NCBI RefSeq assembly: GCF_001652725.1
Contig: NZ_LWHJ01000011.1
Location: forward strand, 248,001-312,000
Origin: Pedobacter psychrophilus
Lineage (GTDB): Bacteria; Bacteroidota; Bacteroidia; Sphingobacteriales; Sphingobacteriaceae
DNA: 64,000 nt
Reading direction: 5' to 3'
Shown: in pieces, positions 27,646 through 37,307 of the stretch
Layout: the number at the start of each line of letters is the position of its first letter
How positions within the stretch are numbered: position 1 is the first letter of the stretch
The notes under the pieces: generated by a model
Told to the model about the DNA's origin: nothing
Seen by the model: the letters and a program-made list of their open reading frames with translations, nothing else
Databases searched by the model: none
Made by a program: the position numbers and the translations under genes

Positions 27646-27676
27646 GAATTGCCGATTTAGTCGGCAATTCTTATTT
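27646..27676 (+). terminator. Hairpin between rpsD and rpoA (attenuator or partial terminator)
   Basis: GAATTGCCGA (27646-27655) pairs perfectly with TCGGCAATTC (27661-27670) over a five-base loop, followed by TTATTT. The T-run is interrupted, so partial read-through into rpoA is likely. Confidence 0.6.
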
Positions 27677-27708
27677 ATCCAAAATTAACATTAACAAAAG
27701 GCAAATAA

Positions 27709-28701
27709 ATGACAATCTTAGCATTTCAGAGACCCGATAAAGTTATTATGCAAAAATCTACGGATTTTGATGGTACGTTTGAATTTCGTCCATTAGAACC
27801 AGGTTTTGGCGTTACAATAGGAAACTCTCTTAGAAGAATTTTACTTTCTTCATTAGAAGGTTTTGCAATTACTTCAGTTCGTTTTTCAGGTGTATCTCAC
27901 GAGTTTTCTACCATTAAAGGTGTGGCAGAAGATGTTGTTGATATCATCTTAAATCTTAAACAAGTTCGTTTTAAGAAAACTGGCGATTCGGGCGATAACG
28001 AAAAAATATTTGTAATCATCAGCAATCAAGAGTCTTTTAAAGCTGGAGATATTACCAAATTCTCTAACAACTTTGAGGTTTTAAATCCTGATTTTGTTGT
28101 TTGTAATATGGAAAGTTCTGTTACTTTAGAAATAGAATTAACTATAAACAAAGGAAGAGGTTACGTACCAGCAGAAGAAAATAAGAACATGGATGCACCA
28201 GTTGGTGTAATTGCCATCGATTCTATTTATACTCCGATAAAAAATGTAAAGTACACCATAGAAAACTTTAGGGTAGAACAAAAAACTGATTATGAAAAAT
28301 TAGTTTTAGATATCACTACTGATGGTTCTATACATCCAGAAGAAGCATTAAAAGAAGCTGCAAAGATTTTAATTCAACATTTTATGTTATTCTCTGATGA
28401 GAATTTAGTGTTAGAATCTCAGGCAAAAGAAGAGACTAAGGAAGTTGATGAGGAAGTTTTACATATGCGTAAAATCTTAAAAACTGAGTTAGTAGATTTA
28501 GATCTTTCTGTTAGAGCATTAAATTGCTTAAAAGCAGCTGATATCAGATCTTTAGCTGAACTAGTTTCTTACGATGTTGCTGACATGTTAAAATTCAGAA
28601 ATTTTGGTAAAAAATCTTTAACTGAAATTCAAGAATTGGTTAAATCTAAAGGTTTATCTTTTGGAATGAATCTTTCTAAATTTAAGTTAGACGAAGAATA
28701 A
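27709..28701 (+). CDS. rpoA: RNA polymerase subunit alpha
   Basis: 330 residues. N-terminal dimerisation domain ([28 protein letters not shown]) and C-terminal DNA/activator-binding domain ([43 protein letters not shown]), joined by an acidic linker at ~240-250. It nucleates core RNA polymerase assembly. Located as usual between rpsD and rplQ. Confidence 0.99.
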   Translation: MTILAFQRPDKVIMQKSTDFDGTFEFRPLEPGFGVTIGNSLRRILLSSLEGFAITSVRFSGVSHEFSTIKGVAEDVVDIILNLKQVRFKKTGDSGDNEKIFVIISNQESFKAGDITKFSNNFEVLNPDFVVCNMESSVTLEIELTINKGRGYVPAEENKNMDAPVGVIAIDSIYTPIKNVKYTIENFRVEQKTDYEKLVLDITTDGSIHPEEALKEAAKILIQHFMLFSDENLVLESQAKEETKEVDEEVLHMRKILKTELVDLDLSVRALNCLKAADIRSLAELVSYDVADMLKFRNFGKKSLTEIQELVKSKGLSFGMNLSKFKLDEE

Positions 28702-28808
28702 AATATTTAAATTCCTTTAAAGGAATCTAATAAAATAGTGAAGAATGCCGCATAATTCCCGGTTCGCCATTTTGGCTGGAGCTGACGGTATGCGCAAACA
28801 ATAAAATA

Positions 28809-29408
28809 ATGAGACACGGAAAGAAATTTAATCACTTAGGTCGTAAAACCGCCCACAGAAAAGCAATGTTGGCAAATATGGCCTCTTCGCTTATTGAACA
28901 CAAACGTATCACTACAACTTTAGCAAAAGCTAAAGCACTACGTGTTTATGTTGAACCAATCATTACAAAATCAAAAAAAGATACTACTCATTCTCGTCGT
29001 ACTGTTTTTGCTTATTTACAAAATAAAGAGGTAGTAACAACTTTGTTCCGTGAGGTTGCAGAGAAAGTTGCTGATCGCCCAGGTGGTTACACTCGTATTG
29101 TTAAGTTACCAAATCGTTTAGGAGATAATGCTGAAATGGCATTAATTGAATTGGTAGATTTTAATGAGATTTACAATAAAGACGCTAAAGTAGAAAAGAA
29201 AACTACTCGTAGAAGAGGTGCTAGTTCTAAAGCTAAAAAAGCTGATGAAACTGAACCAACAAAAGCAGAAGATAAAAATGAAAAGGTAGTAGCTGAAGCT
29301 ACTCCTGAAACAAAGGAAGAAGTTATTGAAACTCCAGAAGCTAAAGTTGAAGAAACTCCAGCAACTGAAGAAGGTGCTGATTCAGAAGAAGAAAAATCTG
29401 CTGAATAA
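28809..29408 (+). CDS. rplQ: 50S ribosomal protein L17 with acidic C-terminal extension
   Basis: 199 residues. Residues 1-125 are standard L17 ([40 protein letters not shown]). The last ~70 residues are a low-complexity Lys/Glu/Thr/Ala tail ([18 protein letters not shown], then [16 protein letters not shown]), probably disordered and common in Bacteroidota. Last gene of the ribosomal block; a strong terminator follows after 15 bases. Confidence 0.98.
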   Translation: MRHGKKFNHLGRKTAHRKAMLANMASSLIEHKRITTTLAKAKALRVYVEPIITKSKKDTTHSRRTVFAYLQNKEVVTTLFREVAEKVADRPGGYTRIVKLPNRLGDNAEMALIELVDFNEIYNKDAKVEKKTTRRRGASSKAKKADETEPTKAEDKNEKVVAEATPETKEEVIETPEAKVEETPATEEGADSEEEKSAE

Positions 29409-29731
29409 TATTTGACTTATTACAAAAAAGCCTCTAACATTTATTTGTTAGAGGCTTTTTTTATTGGAACAACGTTCACTTTATTGGATGTGATATAGGC
29501 TAATTTATGCCATAGAATAAATAGTTTATAAAAACTTTAAACAATATTAAATGAATAATACCTGTGTTAAATAAACTGGATTGAAGAGGATACCGGCCTG
29601 TGGCTAATGCCTGTGCAGTATGAACAAAAAGCCAGACTGTCGGAAATTAAATAGTATAAAAGTTCCTTTTCCTAATCAATTTAATATTCTTAACCAATTG
29701 TATTTTTAGGTTAAGAATAATGAATTATATT
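29409..29731. other. Intergenic region between convergent rplQ and aminopeptidase genes
   Basis: Apart from the operon terminator it holds an inverted repeat, ATTCTTAACC (29686-29695) with GGTTAAGAAT (29709-29718), just after the end of the minus-strand aminopeptidase gene. It lacks a T-run, so it is at best a weak terminator. No gene is seen. Confidence 0.55.
29424..29462 (+). terminator. Strong terminator of the ribosomal protein operon
   Basis: GCCTCTAACA (29430-29439) pairs perfectly with TGTTAGAGGC (29446-29455) over a six-base loop, flanked by an A-run and a T-run. Confidence 0.92.
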
Positions 29732-32248
29732 TTATAGCATATTTATATCATTAATAGTTTTCTCGATTTCTTGTATTTGAGTTTGAAGATTTGCTTTATC
29801 ATTTGCGGCAGCTTTATCTAAATCGTTTTGCTTGCTTTTTAGCACATTATTAAGCATCACATTTATATATTTATCTGCCCCATAATTTTTATACTGTTTA
29901 CTCATAGATTTCAATTCGACAAGACCCTTTTTTAGATTGTCTATATTATTAACATTCATTAATAAACTAGCAAAACCAGGAATTAATTGAAATTTAGATT
30001 GTATCCCTGCTTCGGTAAAAGATTGGTACACGTAAGGAAATTCAGCATCGCTACCCTCAACACTATAAACATTTACAATGGCAGAAGATAATGGACCTTT
30101 GCTATCTTTTTCTAAATTTTTAGCAAGAGCTTTTGCCTGCGACATATCAATTGCCGCGATTGAATTTAAGGCTGCCCCTTCAATTGCATAAGATGGATTT
30201 TTTATTGATTCTATAAATACAGGCAAATAAGTTTTGTCTTGTAAATTACCTATTGATTCAATTGCTGCAGCCCTAACTAATGTATTGGCATCGTTCTTAG
30301 CTATATTAATAATGCTTGGCAATATTTGTTTCTTTAATTCTTCATTATCTAATTTCAAGTTATTGATTGCCTCAATACGCAAACCATAAAATGGGTCTTT
30401 TAAAGCCGCAATTAATATTTCCTGTGCCTCTTTTGTATTTATTTTTTTGATAGCAGCTTCAACCGCCTCTAATCTATCTACATATAAAGGAGCATTTTTA
30501 TATTGAAAGGCAAATTCTTGAACGGTTTTAGTGTCTTTTTTACTCATTAAGAGTATTTTATCAGCATCAACGTTTACCAAATCAGGTTTTACTTCTAATG
30601 GGAAACAAACAGAATCAGTTTTAGAGAGCATCCAATGTTCTAGCGTTATTTTTTTACCTGATGCATAAACATCAATTTTCATGGGTAAAATAAAAGCATC
30701 TAGTTTTTGTTTTTGAGTTAGATAAACAGTTTGGGTTTTATTTTTATCATCCCATTTATAAGTAATGTTTAAATCAGGATTACCAGCACCATAATACCAC
30801 TGGTTAAAGAACCAATTCAAATCTTTTCCACTTACTTGTTCTAATGCCAAACGTAGCTGTTGAGCTTCTCCATTACTATAAGCATTTGTTTTTAAATACA
30901 AATTTAGGCCTTTAAAAAAAGCATCTTCACCTAAATAATTCCTTAACATATTCAAAATACGCCCACCTTTTTGGTAAGTGACTACATCAAACATATCTTC
31001 TTTATCCTTATAATTAAAGCGGATCAAATTTTTTAATTTTGCATCTGGGGTACCTAAATAAGCTTGCATCGACTCATAATTATGCGCATCTCCAGCATCT
31101 TTTCCCTCTGAATGTTCTGCCCATAACGTCTCACTAAAATCGGCAAATGATTCATTTACAGATAAATTGCTCCAGCTTTCTGTAGTTACATAATCACCAA
31201 ACCATTGGTGAAAAAGCTCATGTGCTATTGTTTCTTCTCCATTGCTTCCATCCAAAAGCTCACGTTTAGTTTGTTGAACATATTCGCCATGTAAAGTAGC
31301 TGTGGTGTTTTCCATTGCGCCACTTACATAATCTCTTACCACTATTTGTGCATATTTATTCCAAGGATATTCTATTCCTAATTTTTTAGAATAAAAATCA
31401 ATCATTGCTGGCGTTTTTCCGAATATATCTTTAGCATATGAAGCGTAAGCGGGTTCTAAATAATAGTCGACAGGAATATTTTTGTACTTATCATGATAGA
31501 TTTTAAAGTCGCCGACAGCCATCATAAAAAGATATGGAGAATGTGGTTTATCCATTTTCCAGGTATCAGTACGTGTACCATCATTATTTTTCTTTTGTGA
31601 TATTAATGCCCCATTAGATAAAGTAACATACTTTGAAGGAACTGTCATGATGATTTCTTCAGTGGTTTTTTGATTTGGATGATCTATAGTGGGGAACCAA
31701 ACGGAAGATCCTTCAGTTTCTCCTTGGGTCCAAATTTGAACGGGTTTACCTTTTACGCTACTATCTGGATTTATGAAGTAAAGACCTTTTGCATCTGTGA
31801 TTGCCTGGCTTCCCTTTGCTTTATACTCGTTTGGTTTAGCAGTGTAAGCAATGTAAATGGTATAATTTTCTGAAGATTTATATGTTTTACCTAAGTTTAT
31901 TTTTAGTTGAAGACTATCGTATGTAAATTTTAAAGGGCTGTTAATGCTTCCGTTATTGATGGAAACATTTTTTATATCCATACCTTTTGCATCAAGCGTA
32001 AGAGAATTTGTTGGATAAAAATGAGGCTTTAAGGTTATCCATGCCTTGCCGTACAAATAGCATTTTTTGTAGTCAAATTTTACATCAAGTTTAGTATGCA
32101 CTAAATCGTTGATTTTATCTGGAGTTGCCCTGTAAATTTTTTCTTCGTTTTGGGTACTGTCTATAGATTTATTTTGAGCGTTGCCTATTAAAGTGGCTAA
32201 TGATAAAAATATAATAGAAAAAGCTTTACTAATTTGGGTTATTTTCAT
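29732..32248 (-). CDS. Secreted M1-family aminopeptidase with HEAT-like repeats
   Basis: 838 residues with a signal peptide (ending around ATLIGNAQ/N). Residues ~40-520 form the M1 metallopeptidase core: the exopeptidase motif GAMEN (SGAMENTTATLHG), zinc site HELFHQWFGDYV plus downstream Glu in NLSVNESFADF, so all catalytic residues are there. Residues ~580-740 contain HEAT-like repeats (AAIESIGNLQDKTYLPVFIESI, AALNSIAAIDMSQAK), replacing the usual ERAP1-like domain. It probably removes N-terminal amino acids from peptides in the periplasm. It stands alone, convergent with rplQ. Confidence 0.94.
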   Translation of the reverse strand: MKITQISKAFSIIFLSLATLIGNAQNKSIDSTQNEEKIYRATPDKINDLVHTKLDVKFDYKKCYLYGKAWITLKPHFYPTNSLTLDAKGMDIKNVSINNGSINSPLKFTYDSLQLKINLGKTYKSSENYTIYIAYTAKPNEYKAKGSQAITDAKGLYFINPDSSVKGKPVQIWTQGETEGSSVWFPTIDHPNQKTTEEIIMTVPSKYVTLSNGALISQKKNNDGTRTDTWKMDKPHSPYLFMMAVGDFKIYHDKYKNIPVDYYLEPAYASYAKDIFGKTPAMIDFYSKKLGIEYPWNKYAQIVVRDYVSGAMENTTATLHGEYVQQTKRELLDGSNGEETIAHELFHQWFGDYVTTESWSNLSVNESFADFSETLWAEHSEGKDAGDAHNYESMQAYLGTPDAKLKNLIRFNYKDKEDMFDVVTYQKGGRILNMLRNYLGEDAFFKGLNLYLKTNAYSNGEAQQLRLALEQVSGKDLNWFFNQWYYGAGNPDLNITYKWDDKNKTQTVYLTQKQKLDAFILPMKIDVYASGKKITLEHWMLSKTDSVCFPLEVKPDLVNVDADKILLMSKKDTKTVQEFAFQYKNAPLYVDRLEAVEAAIKKINTKEAQEILIAALKDPFYGLRIEAINNLKLDNEELKKQILPSIINIAKNDANTLVRAAAIESIGNLQDKTYLPVFIESIKNPSYAIEGAALNSIAAIDMSQAKALAKNLEKDSKGPLSSAIVNVYSVEGSDAEFPYVYQSFTEAGIQSKFQLIPGFASLLMNVNNIDNLKKGLVELKSMSKQYKNYGADKYINVMLNNVLKSKQNDLDKAAANDKANLQTQIQEIEKTINDINML

Positions 32249-32405
32249 TTGGATAAATATTTAAACTTTACTTTTTTTTGAGTAACAAATATAACAAACT
32301 ATCATTTGTGAGATAAGTTTTAATATCCATTATAATCTTTATCTTTTTCTAATTAAGAAATAATACGAAATTAAAGATATATTTATCGCACATAATCAAA
32401 CCTTT

Positions 32406-34562
32406 ATGGCGAAAAAAATACAGCCTATATTACCTTATATGCGTTTTAAGTTTTTAGCGATTTTTATATTTAGTTGTCTTTTATTAGTTGCGTTATCATA
32501 TTTAGATTTACATGCACAAGTAAATAAAACTAATGTTAGCTATTTAAATAAACTAACATTAGAAATAACTAATAAAAACTACCCAGCAGCTAAAGCAATC
32601 TTAGTAAAAATCGATAGCAATGCATTTAAACCAAATCAGTTAGAAAGAGGTATCTATTATCAGCAATTGGCAAGGCTGGCATATTATGATACCTATGAAG
32701 ATGATAAAGCGGTTAATTATTATTACAAAGCAATTAAAGTCTATGAGTACAATAAATCAAATGAGGATACAGGAATTGCTTATTCTAATTTAGTGGGTGT
32801 TTTAACCGATTTAAAGCGATATAAAGAAGCAGAGTCAGCAATTAACAAATCAATTCCTTACGTAAAGAACGATAAAATAAGGTATGGTAATGCACTTATT
32901 AATTACTCTAGATTATTAGAAGCAATGGGTAATTACCCAAAAGCTATCTCATTAAGTTTACAAGCTTTAAAATTATACGAATCTTCTGGTGATATTGCTA
33001 AAATTGGTTCAGGTAACTATCAAACCGCATTAGTTTTAGAAACCGCTAAACAGTTTGATAAATCTATATTTTATTACAAAAAAGCTTTAGATATAAGAAA
33101 AGGAATTAAAGATTCTTTAGGGATGTCTAACGTGTATAATAATTTAGGCATCATTTATAAAAATCAGAAGCAGTACGATTTAGCTTTAGAAAGTTATAAA
33201 AATGCTTATGATTTAGCCACACAAATGAATAGACCTGTTTTAGGTTTAAACCCATTGATTAACATCGGGGTGGTTTATAACAAGCAAAATAAAAATACAT
33301 TAGCCATTAAAAAATATGAAGAAGCCTTAGTAATAGCCAATAAATTTAATAGAACAAACGCTATAAAAATTATAGAAACAAATTTGGCATTACTATACAT
33401 GAATGAAGAGCAATACGAAAAAGCTTTACCATTTGCACAAAAAGCCTATGATTACGGTATAAAAGAGGGTAGTATTGAAGAGAAAATGGCTTTCAACTAC
33501 AACCTAGCCGAGGTTTTGGATGGTTTAAATAGATCGAAAGAGGCATTTCCTTATATGCAAAATGCCATGAAATTAAAAGACTCTTTAAATAATAACGAAA
33601 GCAGTGAAAACATTGCAGAAATGCTAACCAAGTTTGAAACCGAGAAAAAAGAACAACAAATTAAGTTACTAGCCAAAGAGAATAGCCTGCAAAAACTGGG
33701 TTTAGAAAATCAAGAATTAACCTTAAACCAAAGAGCTTTAGAGTTAGATAATAGCCGCATCAATATCAATTTAAAAAATAAAGTAATAGAATCTCAAAAA
33801 TTCAAAACGGCTAAGCAAAGTCAGCAAATATTATTGTTAGCCAAAGACAAGGAAATTAAGGAGTTAGAAATTACTAAAAAAAATATATATCTGGCAGCTA
33901 CTTTTTTTACCATGTTGGTTTTAGGAGTATCGGGCTATCAGTTTTATAAAAAGCGGCAACTGAATGAAATAAATAGGATGCAAGAAGAAAAGCTTCGTAT
34001 ATCACAAGAATTACATGATAATATTGGTGCACAGCTAAGTTTTATCAATAGCTCTATAGGTACACTTTCGGCAAACGATAAAGAAAATATCCAATTAAAA
34101 GAAACCCAAGTTATTACCCAAAACACCATCAGAGAGTTACGTAGTACAGTTTGGTTAATTAATCAGCAAGAGTTTAGTTTAGATGAGTTTGTGGTTAAGC
34201 TTAGAGATTATGTAAAGCCTTTCCATACTGGTAAACCGCATATTAACATAACAGATGAAACTAGCGGGAATATAATTTTACAACCAAATTTGGCCACAAA
34301 TTTATTTAGGATTATACAAGAAGTGGTAAATAATGCCATAAAACATGCTGACGCTAGTTTGCTAACTATCGATTTTAAAAGCAATCATCAAGATTTAGAA
34401 TTACTGATTACTGATAATGGGAAGGGTTTTGATATTAATGAAAAAGCTAATGGTTATGGCTTAAAAAACATCAATGCGAGAATCCAAAATATTAAAGGAA
34501 CAATTCAAAATTCATCAAAAATTGGAGAAGGAACAAAGACTAAATTAAATGTCACAATTTAA
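32406..34562 (+). CDS. TPR sensor histidine kinase 1 (HisKA_3/NarX-like)
   Basis: 718 residues from ATG 32406; an ATG at 32439 would start directly at the signal peptide (MRFKFLAIFIFSCLLL). Residues ~45-400 carry about eight TPR repeats in the periplasm. A coiled coil (~400-490) and one membrane helix (~495-518) follow, then the DHp motif ISQELHDNIGAQLSF with phospho-accepting H537, and an HATPase domain (NNAIKHAD, DNGKGFD, GYGLKNINARI). It probably senses a cell-envelope signal via TPRs and phosphorylates the adjacent regulator at 36353. It is nearly fused to a paralogous kinase downstream. A degenerate ATACGAA half-site lies 25 bases upstream (32363-32380). Confidence 0.95.
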   Translation: MAKKIQPILPYMRFKFLAIFIFSCLLLVALSYLDLHAQVNKTNVSYLNKLTLEITNKNYPAAKAILVKIDSNAFKPNQLERGIYYQQLARLAYYDTYEDDKAVNYYYKAIKVYEYNKSNEDTGIAYSNLVGVLTDLKRYKEAESAINKSIPYVKNDKIRYGNALINYSRLLEAMGNYPKAISLSLQALKLYESSGDIAKIGSGNYQTALVLETAKQFDKSIFYYKKALDIRKGIKDSLGMSNVYNNLGIIYKNQKQYDLALESYKNAYDLATQMNRPVLGLNPLINIGVVYNKQNKNTLAIKKYEEALVIANKFNRTNAIKIIETNLALLYMNEEQYEKALPFAQKAYDYGIKEGSIEEKMAFNYNLAEVLDGLNRSKEAFPYMQNAMKLKDSLNNNESSENIAEMLTKFETEKKEQQIKLLAKENSLQKLGLENQELTLNQRALELDNSRININLKNKVIESQKFKTAKQSQQILLLAKDKEIKELEITKKNIYLAATFFTMLVLGVSGYQFYKKRQLNEINRMQEEKLRISQELHDNIGAQLSFINSSIGTLSANDKENIQLKETQVITQNTIRELRSTVWLINQQEFSLDEFVVKLRDYVKPFHTGKPHINITDETSGNIILQPNLATNLFRIIQEVVNNAIKHADASLLTIDFKSNHQDLELLITDNGKGFDINEKANGYGLKNINARIQNIKGTIQNSSKIGEGTKTKLNVTI

Positions 34563-34572
34563 TGTTAAAAAT

Positions 34573-36312
34573 ATGCGCTTAAATATTTTTATTGGATTTA
34601 CAATATTGCTCTTACTTAATAGCTATGTGTTTGCGCAAAAGAAATCTGTTAATGGTGATTTAAAAAAATTAAATGCTGTAGCTATTCAGCTAGTTAAAGA
34701 TGGCAAAAGTGTAGAAGCTATTTCTGTTTATCAAAATATTTTAAAATTAGCTACTGATAGTGGAATAGTGAAAGCTGAAACACTAAATGAGATTGGAAAT
34801 TTATATGCAGATATGGGCGAGAATCTAAAATCTTTAACATCGTATTTAGAGGGTTTGAAATTTGTGCCAGAAAACGATAATCTATTAAATGCAACCATTA
34901 ACAAAAATATTGGTGCACTTTACTTAAGCTGGAAAAAGCTAGATAATGCTTTAAAATATGATTTAATTGCCGAAGATTATGCCATTAAAGCAAAAGATGA
35001 AAGAATGATTGCCGATTTGGCTAACAATAAAGGTGCAGTGTACGAGCAAAAATTTCAGTTTGTTAAAGCCAATAGCAATTATAAAAAAGCATTAAAATAT
35101 TATCTGAATAATGGAATTAATGATAGGATTTGTTTAACCTATAACAACTTAGCAATTTTATCTAAGGTTCAAAAAGATTTCAATCAATCTGCAAATTATT
35201 ACCAAAAATCTGTTGATTACGCGGCAAAAGCCGATAGTAAATGGCTAACCGCTGCGATAGGGAATAATTTAGGAAATTTGCTTAGCGAAATGGGGCGTTA
35301 CAAAGAAGGTGATGCGGCTTTGTTAATTGCTTTAAAATTGGAACAAGAAATTAAAGCAGGCGAATTAATTCCGGAAACTTTAGAAAATTTAGTCAATAAC
35401 GAAACAAGAATAGGCAATTTTAAAAAGGCATTTGACTATATGAAGTTAATGATAACCGAAAAAGATAAATTTATTAATACAGAAAACACCAAAGAGGTAG
35501 CTCTCTTGCAAGAGCAATTTGAAGCGGTAAAAAAACAAAAACAAATTGAAATATTAAATAAAGAGGGGAAAATTCAGCAATTAACTTTAGTAAAAAGGAA
35601 CACAACAATAGGATTAATTATAGGTGCTTTTTTTGTATTTGTAATTATCAGTGTTCTCATATTTAGTAGGTATAAATTAAATCAAGAAAGTAAACTGAAA
35701 CTTGCAACAGCCGAAACAAAAAATCAAGTTCAAGAAGAAAAATTACGTATCTCTCAAGAATTACATGATAATATTGGGGCACAATTAAGTTTCATCAATA
35801 GTTCTATAAGTACATTATCCGCTATCGATAAAGAAAACATCCAATTAAAAGAAACCCAAACTATTACTCAAAATACCATCAGAGAATTACGAAGTACAGT
35901 TTGGTTAATTAATGGGCAAGAGTTTAGTTTAGATGAATTTGTAATAAAATTAAGAGACTATGTTAAACCTTACCATACTGGGAAGCCGCATATAACAATT
36001 GAAGATGAATTTGAAGGAAATGTGATTTTACAGCCAATTATAGCCACCAATTTATTTAGAATTATACAAGAAGTAGTAAATAATGCCATAAAATATGCCG
36101 ATGCTACTGCATTAAACATTTTATTCAGAAACAACTATGAAGATTTGGAATTATTGATTACCGATAATGGGAAGGGTTTTGATGTGAATACGAAAGCTAA
36201 TGGTTATGGCTTAAAAAATATCCATTCGAGAGTTCAAAACATTAACGGCAAACATCAAATAGAATCTAAAATAGGTGAGGGAACACAAGTGAAATTGAAT
36301 ATTCCGGTATAA
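34573..36312 (+). CDS. TPR sensor histidine kinase 2, tandem paralogue
   Basis: 579 residues from ATG 34573, which begins a proper signal peptide (MRLNIFIGFTILLLLNSYVFAQ); the alternative ATG at 34549 would overlap kinase 1 by 14 bases. TPR repeats cover ~30-300, then a membrane helix near 350-370 and the kinase core with LHDNIGAQLSFINSSISTL (His at codon 35764-35766) and HATPase motifs DNGKGFD and GYGLKNIHSRV. The kinase core is almost identical to that of kinase 1 whereas the TPR sensors differ, pointing to duplication followed by sensor divergence. Likely cotranscribed with kinase 1. Confidence 0.94.
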   Translation: MRLNIFIGFTILLLLNSYVFAQKKSVNGDLKKLNAVAIQLVKDGKSVEAISVYQNILKLATDSGIVKAETLNEIGNLYADMGENLKSLTSYLEGLKFVPENDNLLNATINKNIGALYLSWKKLDNALKYDLIAEDYAIKAKDERMIADLANNKGAVYEQKFQFVKANSNYKKALKYYLNNGINDRICLTYNNLAILSKVQKDFNQSANYYQKSVDYAAKADSKWLTAAIGNNLGNLLSEMGRYKEGDAALLIALKLEQEIKAGELIPETLENLVNNETRIGNFKKAFDYMKLMITEKDKFINTENTKEVALLQEQFEAVKKQKQIEILNKEGKIQQLTLVKRNTTIGLIIGAFFVFVIISVLIFSRYKLNQESKLKLATAETKNQVQEEKLRISQELHDNIGAQLSFINSSISTLSAIDKENIQLKETQTITQNTIRELRSTVWLINGQEFSLDEFVIKLRDYVKPYHTGKPHITIEDEFEGNVILQPIIATNLFRIIQEVVNNAIKYADATALNILFRNNYEDLELLITDNGKGFDVNTKANGYGLKNIHSRVQNINGKHQIESKIGEGTQVKLNIPV

Positions 36313-36329
36313 TACGCAGTTCATCGTAT
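36312..36329. promoter_or_regulatory. Operator-like inverted repeat O1, before response regulator
   Basis: ATACGCAGTTCATCGTAT, two arms around a central TT. The outer five bases of each arm match perfectly; the inner bases are imperfect. It lies 23 bases before the response-regulator start codon. See O2 and O3 for the same motif. Confidence 0.72.
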
Positions 36330-36352
36330 TTTATAAAATTAAAATAAGCAGC

Positions 36353-37018
36353 ATGTTTGATAAAAATATAAAATTGCCTGTAAACATTGCCATTGCCGAA
36401 GACAACAGCTTTGCTTTAAAAGCTTGTTTAGATAAACTTGCACCACATGCGGAGTTTAAGGTGGTAATGAATGCCTTTAACGGCGAAGAATTGCTTCAAA
36501 ATATCAATAAAAAACCTGTCGATTTAATTTTAATGGATATACAAATGCCTAGTATGAATGGCATTGATGCTACTCGATTAGTCAAACAAAATCATCCTCA
36601 TTTAAAAATTTTAATGCTCACTACTTTTGATGATGATGAAAATATTTTTAAAGCGATTATGGCTGGTGCAAACGGATATTTGTTAAAAGAAGAGAATTCG
36701 GACAACTTGCGCCAATCAATATTCGAAACTCTTTCTGGTGGTGCAGCAATGTCGGCAGGGGTGGCATTAAGGGTTTTGAATTTATTAAGAAATCCGCCAT
36801 CTCAGCATCAATCAAATGTGCAAGATTATGGTTTAACTAAAAGAGAAATTGAGCTACTTACCCAGCTTAAAAATGGTTTAAGTTATGAGCAGATTGCCAC
36901 TAACCTATACATAAGTTACGGCACAGTAAGAAAGCACATAGAAAATATATACCGCAAATTACAAGTAAATAATAAAGTAAATGCAATTGATGTTGCTACT
37001 AAAAACAGGTTGATTTAG
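36353..37018 (+). CDS. NarL/FixJ-type response regulator
   Basis: 221 residues. The receiver domain has acidic pocket residues E16/D17, phospho-acceptor D62 (LILMDIQMPSMNG) and the conserved Thr and Lys (MLTTFDDDE, GYLLKEE). The C-terminal LuxR-type HTH runs GLTKREIELLTQLKNGLSYEQIA to TVRKHIENIYRKLQ. It is the obvious partner of the two upstream HisKA_3-type kinases. It is preceded by operator-like repeat O1, and similar repeats precede two of the following genes, so it probably autoregulates and activates or represses them (inference). Confidence 0.95.
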   Translation: MFDKNIKLPVNIAIAEDNSFALKACLDKLAPHAEFKVVMNAFNGEELLQNINKKPVDLILMDIQMPSMNGIDATRLVKQNHPHLKILMLTTFDDDENIFKAIMAGANGYLLKEENSDNLRQSIFETLSGGAAMSAGVALRVLNLLRNPPSQHQSNVQDYGLTKREIELLTQLKNGLSYEQIATNLYISYGTVRKHIENIYRKLQVNNKVNAIDVATKNRLI

Positions 37019-37236
37019 TAGAGATAATCTTTAAGTTATTAGCTATATTTTAAATAAGGGTAATTTCATAGTGTTATCCTAACAATGGGTTGTTGATATT
37101 TAATTTAATAATTAAAGTCAAATCTTACTAAATTTTATAATAGCAACAGTCTTACAAAGAGTATAAAGAAGTGAACTAACACTCCTGATAATCTAACTTG
37201 CCTTTTCCCAATAGTTAATAACAATTTCTTTCAAAA

Positions 37237-37254
37237 ATACGAAGTTCTTCGTAT
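37237..37254. promoter_or_regulatory. Operator-like inverted repeat O2, before lipoprotein gene
   Basis: ATACGAAGTTCTTCGTAT: perfect 8-base arms around TT. It lies 53 bases before the lipoprotein ATG at 37308, and closely matches O1 and O3. Confidence 0.8.
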
Positions 37255-37307
37255 GGTTTAGCCTGTGTATTTCACCCAACTTTACACTATTAATTTAAAA
37301 ACACATC

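Noticed and set aside
29686-29718. Terminator for the aminopeptidase gene
   Set aside because: The stem is perfect but no T-run follows in the minus direction, so I list it only as an inverted repeat in the intergenic entry.
36312-36329. Terminator of kinase 2
   Set aside because: Arms are imperfect with a 2-base centre (cannot fold as a tight hairpin) and the motif recurs upstream of other genes, which fits an operator better.
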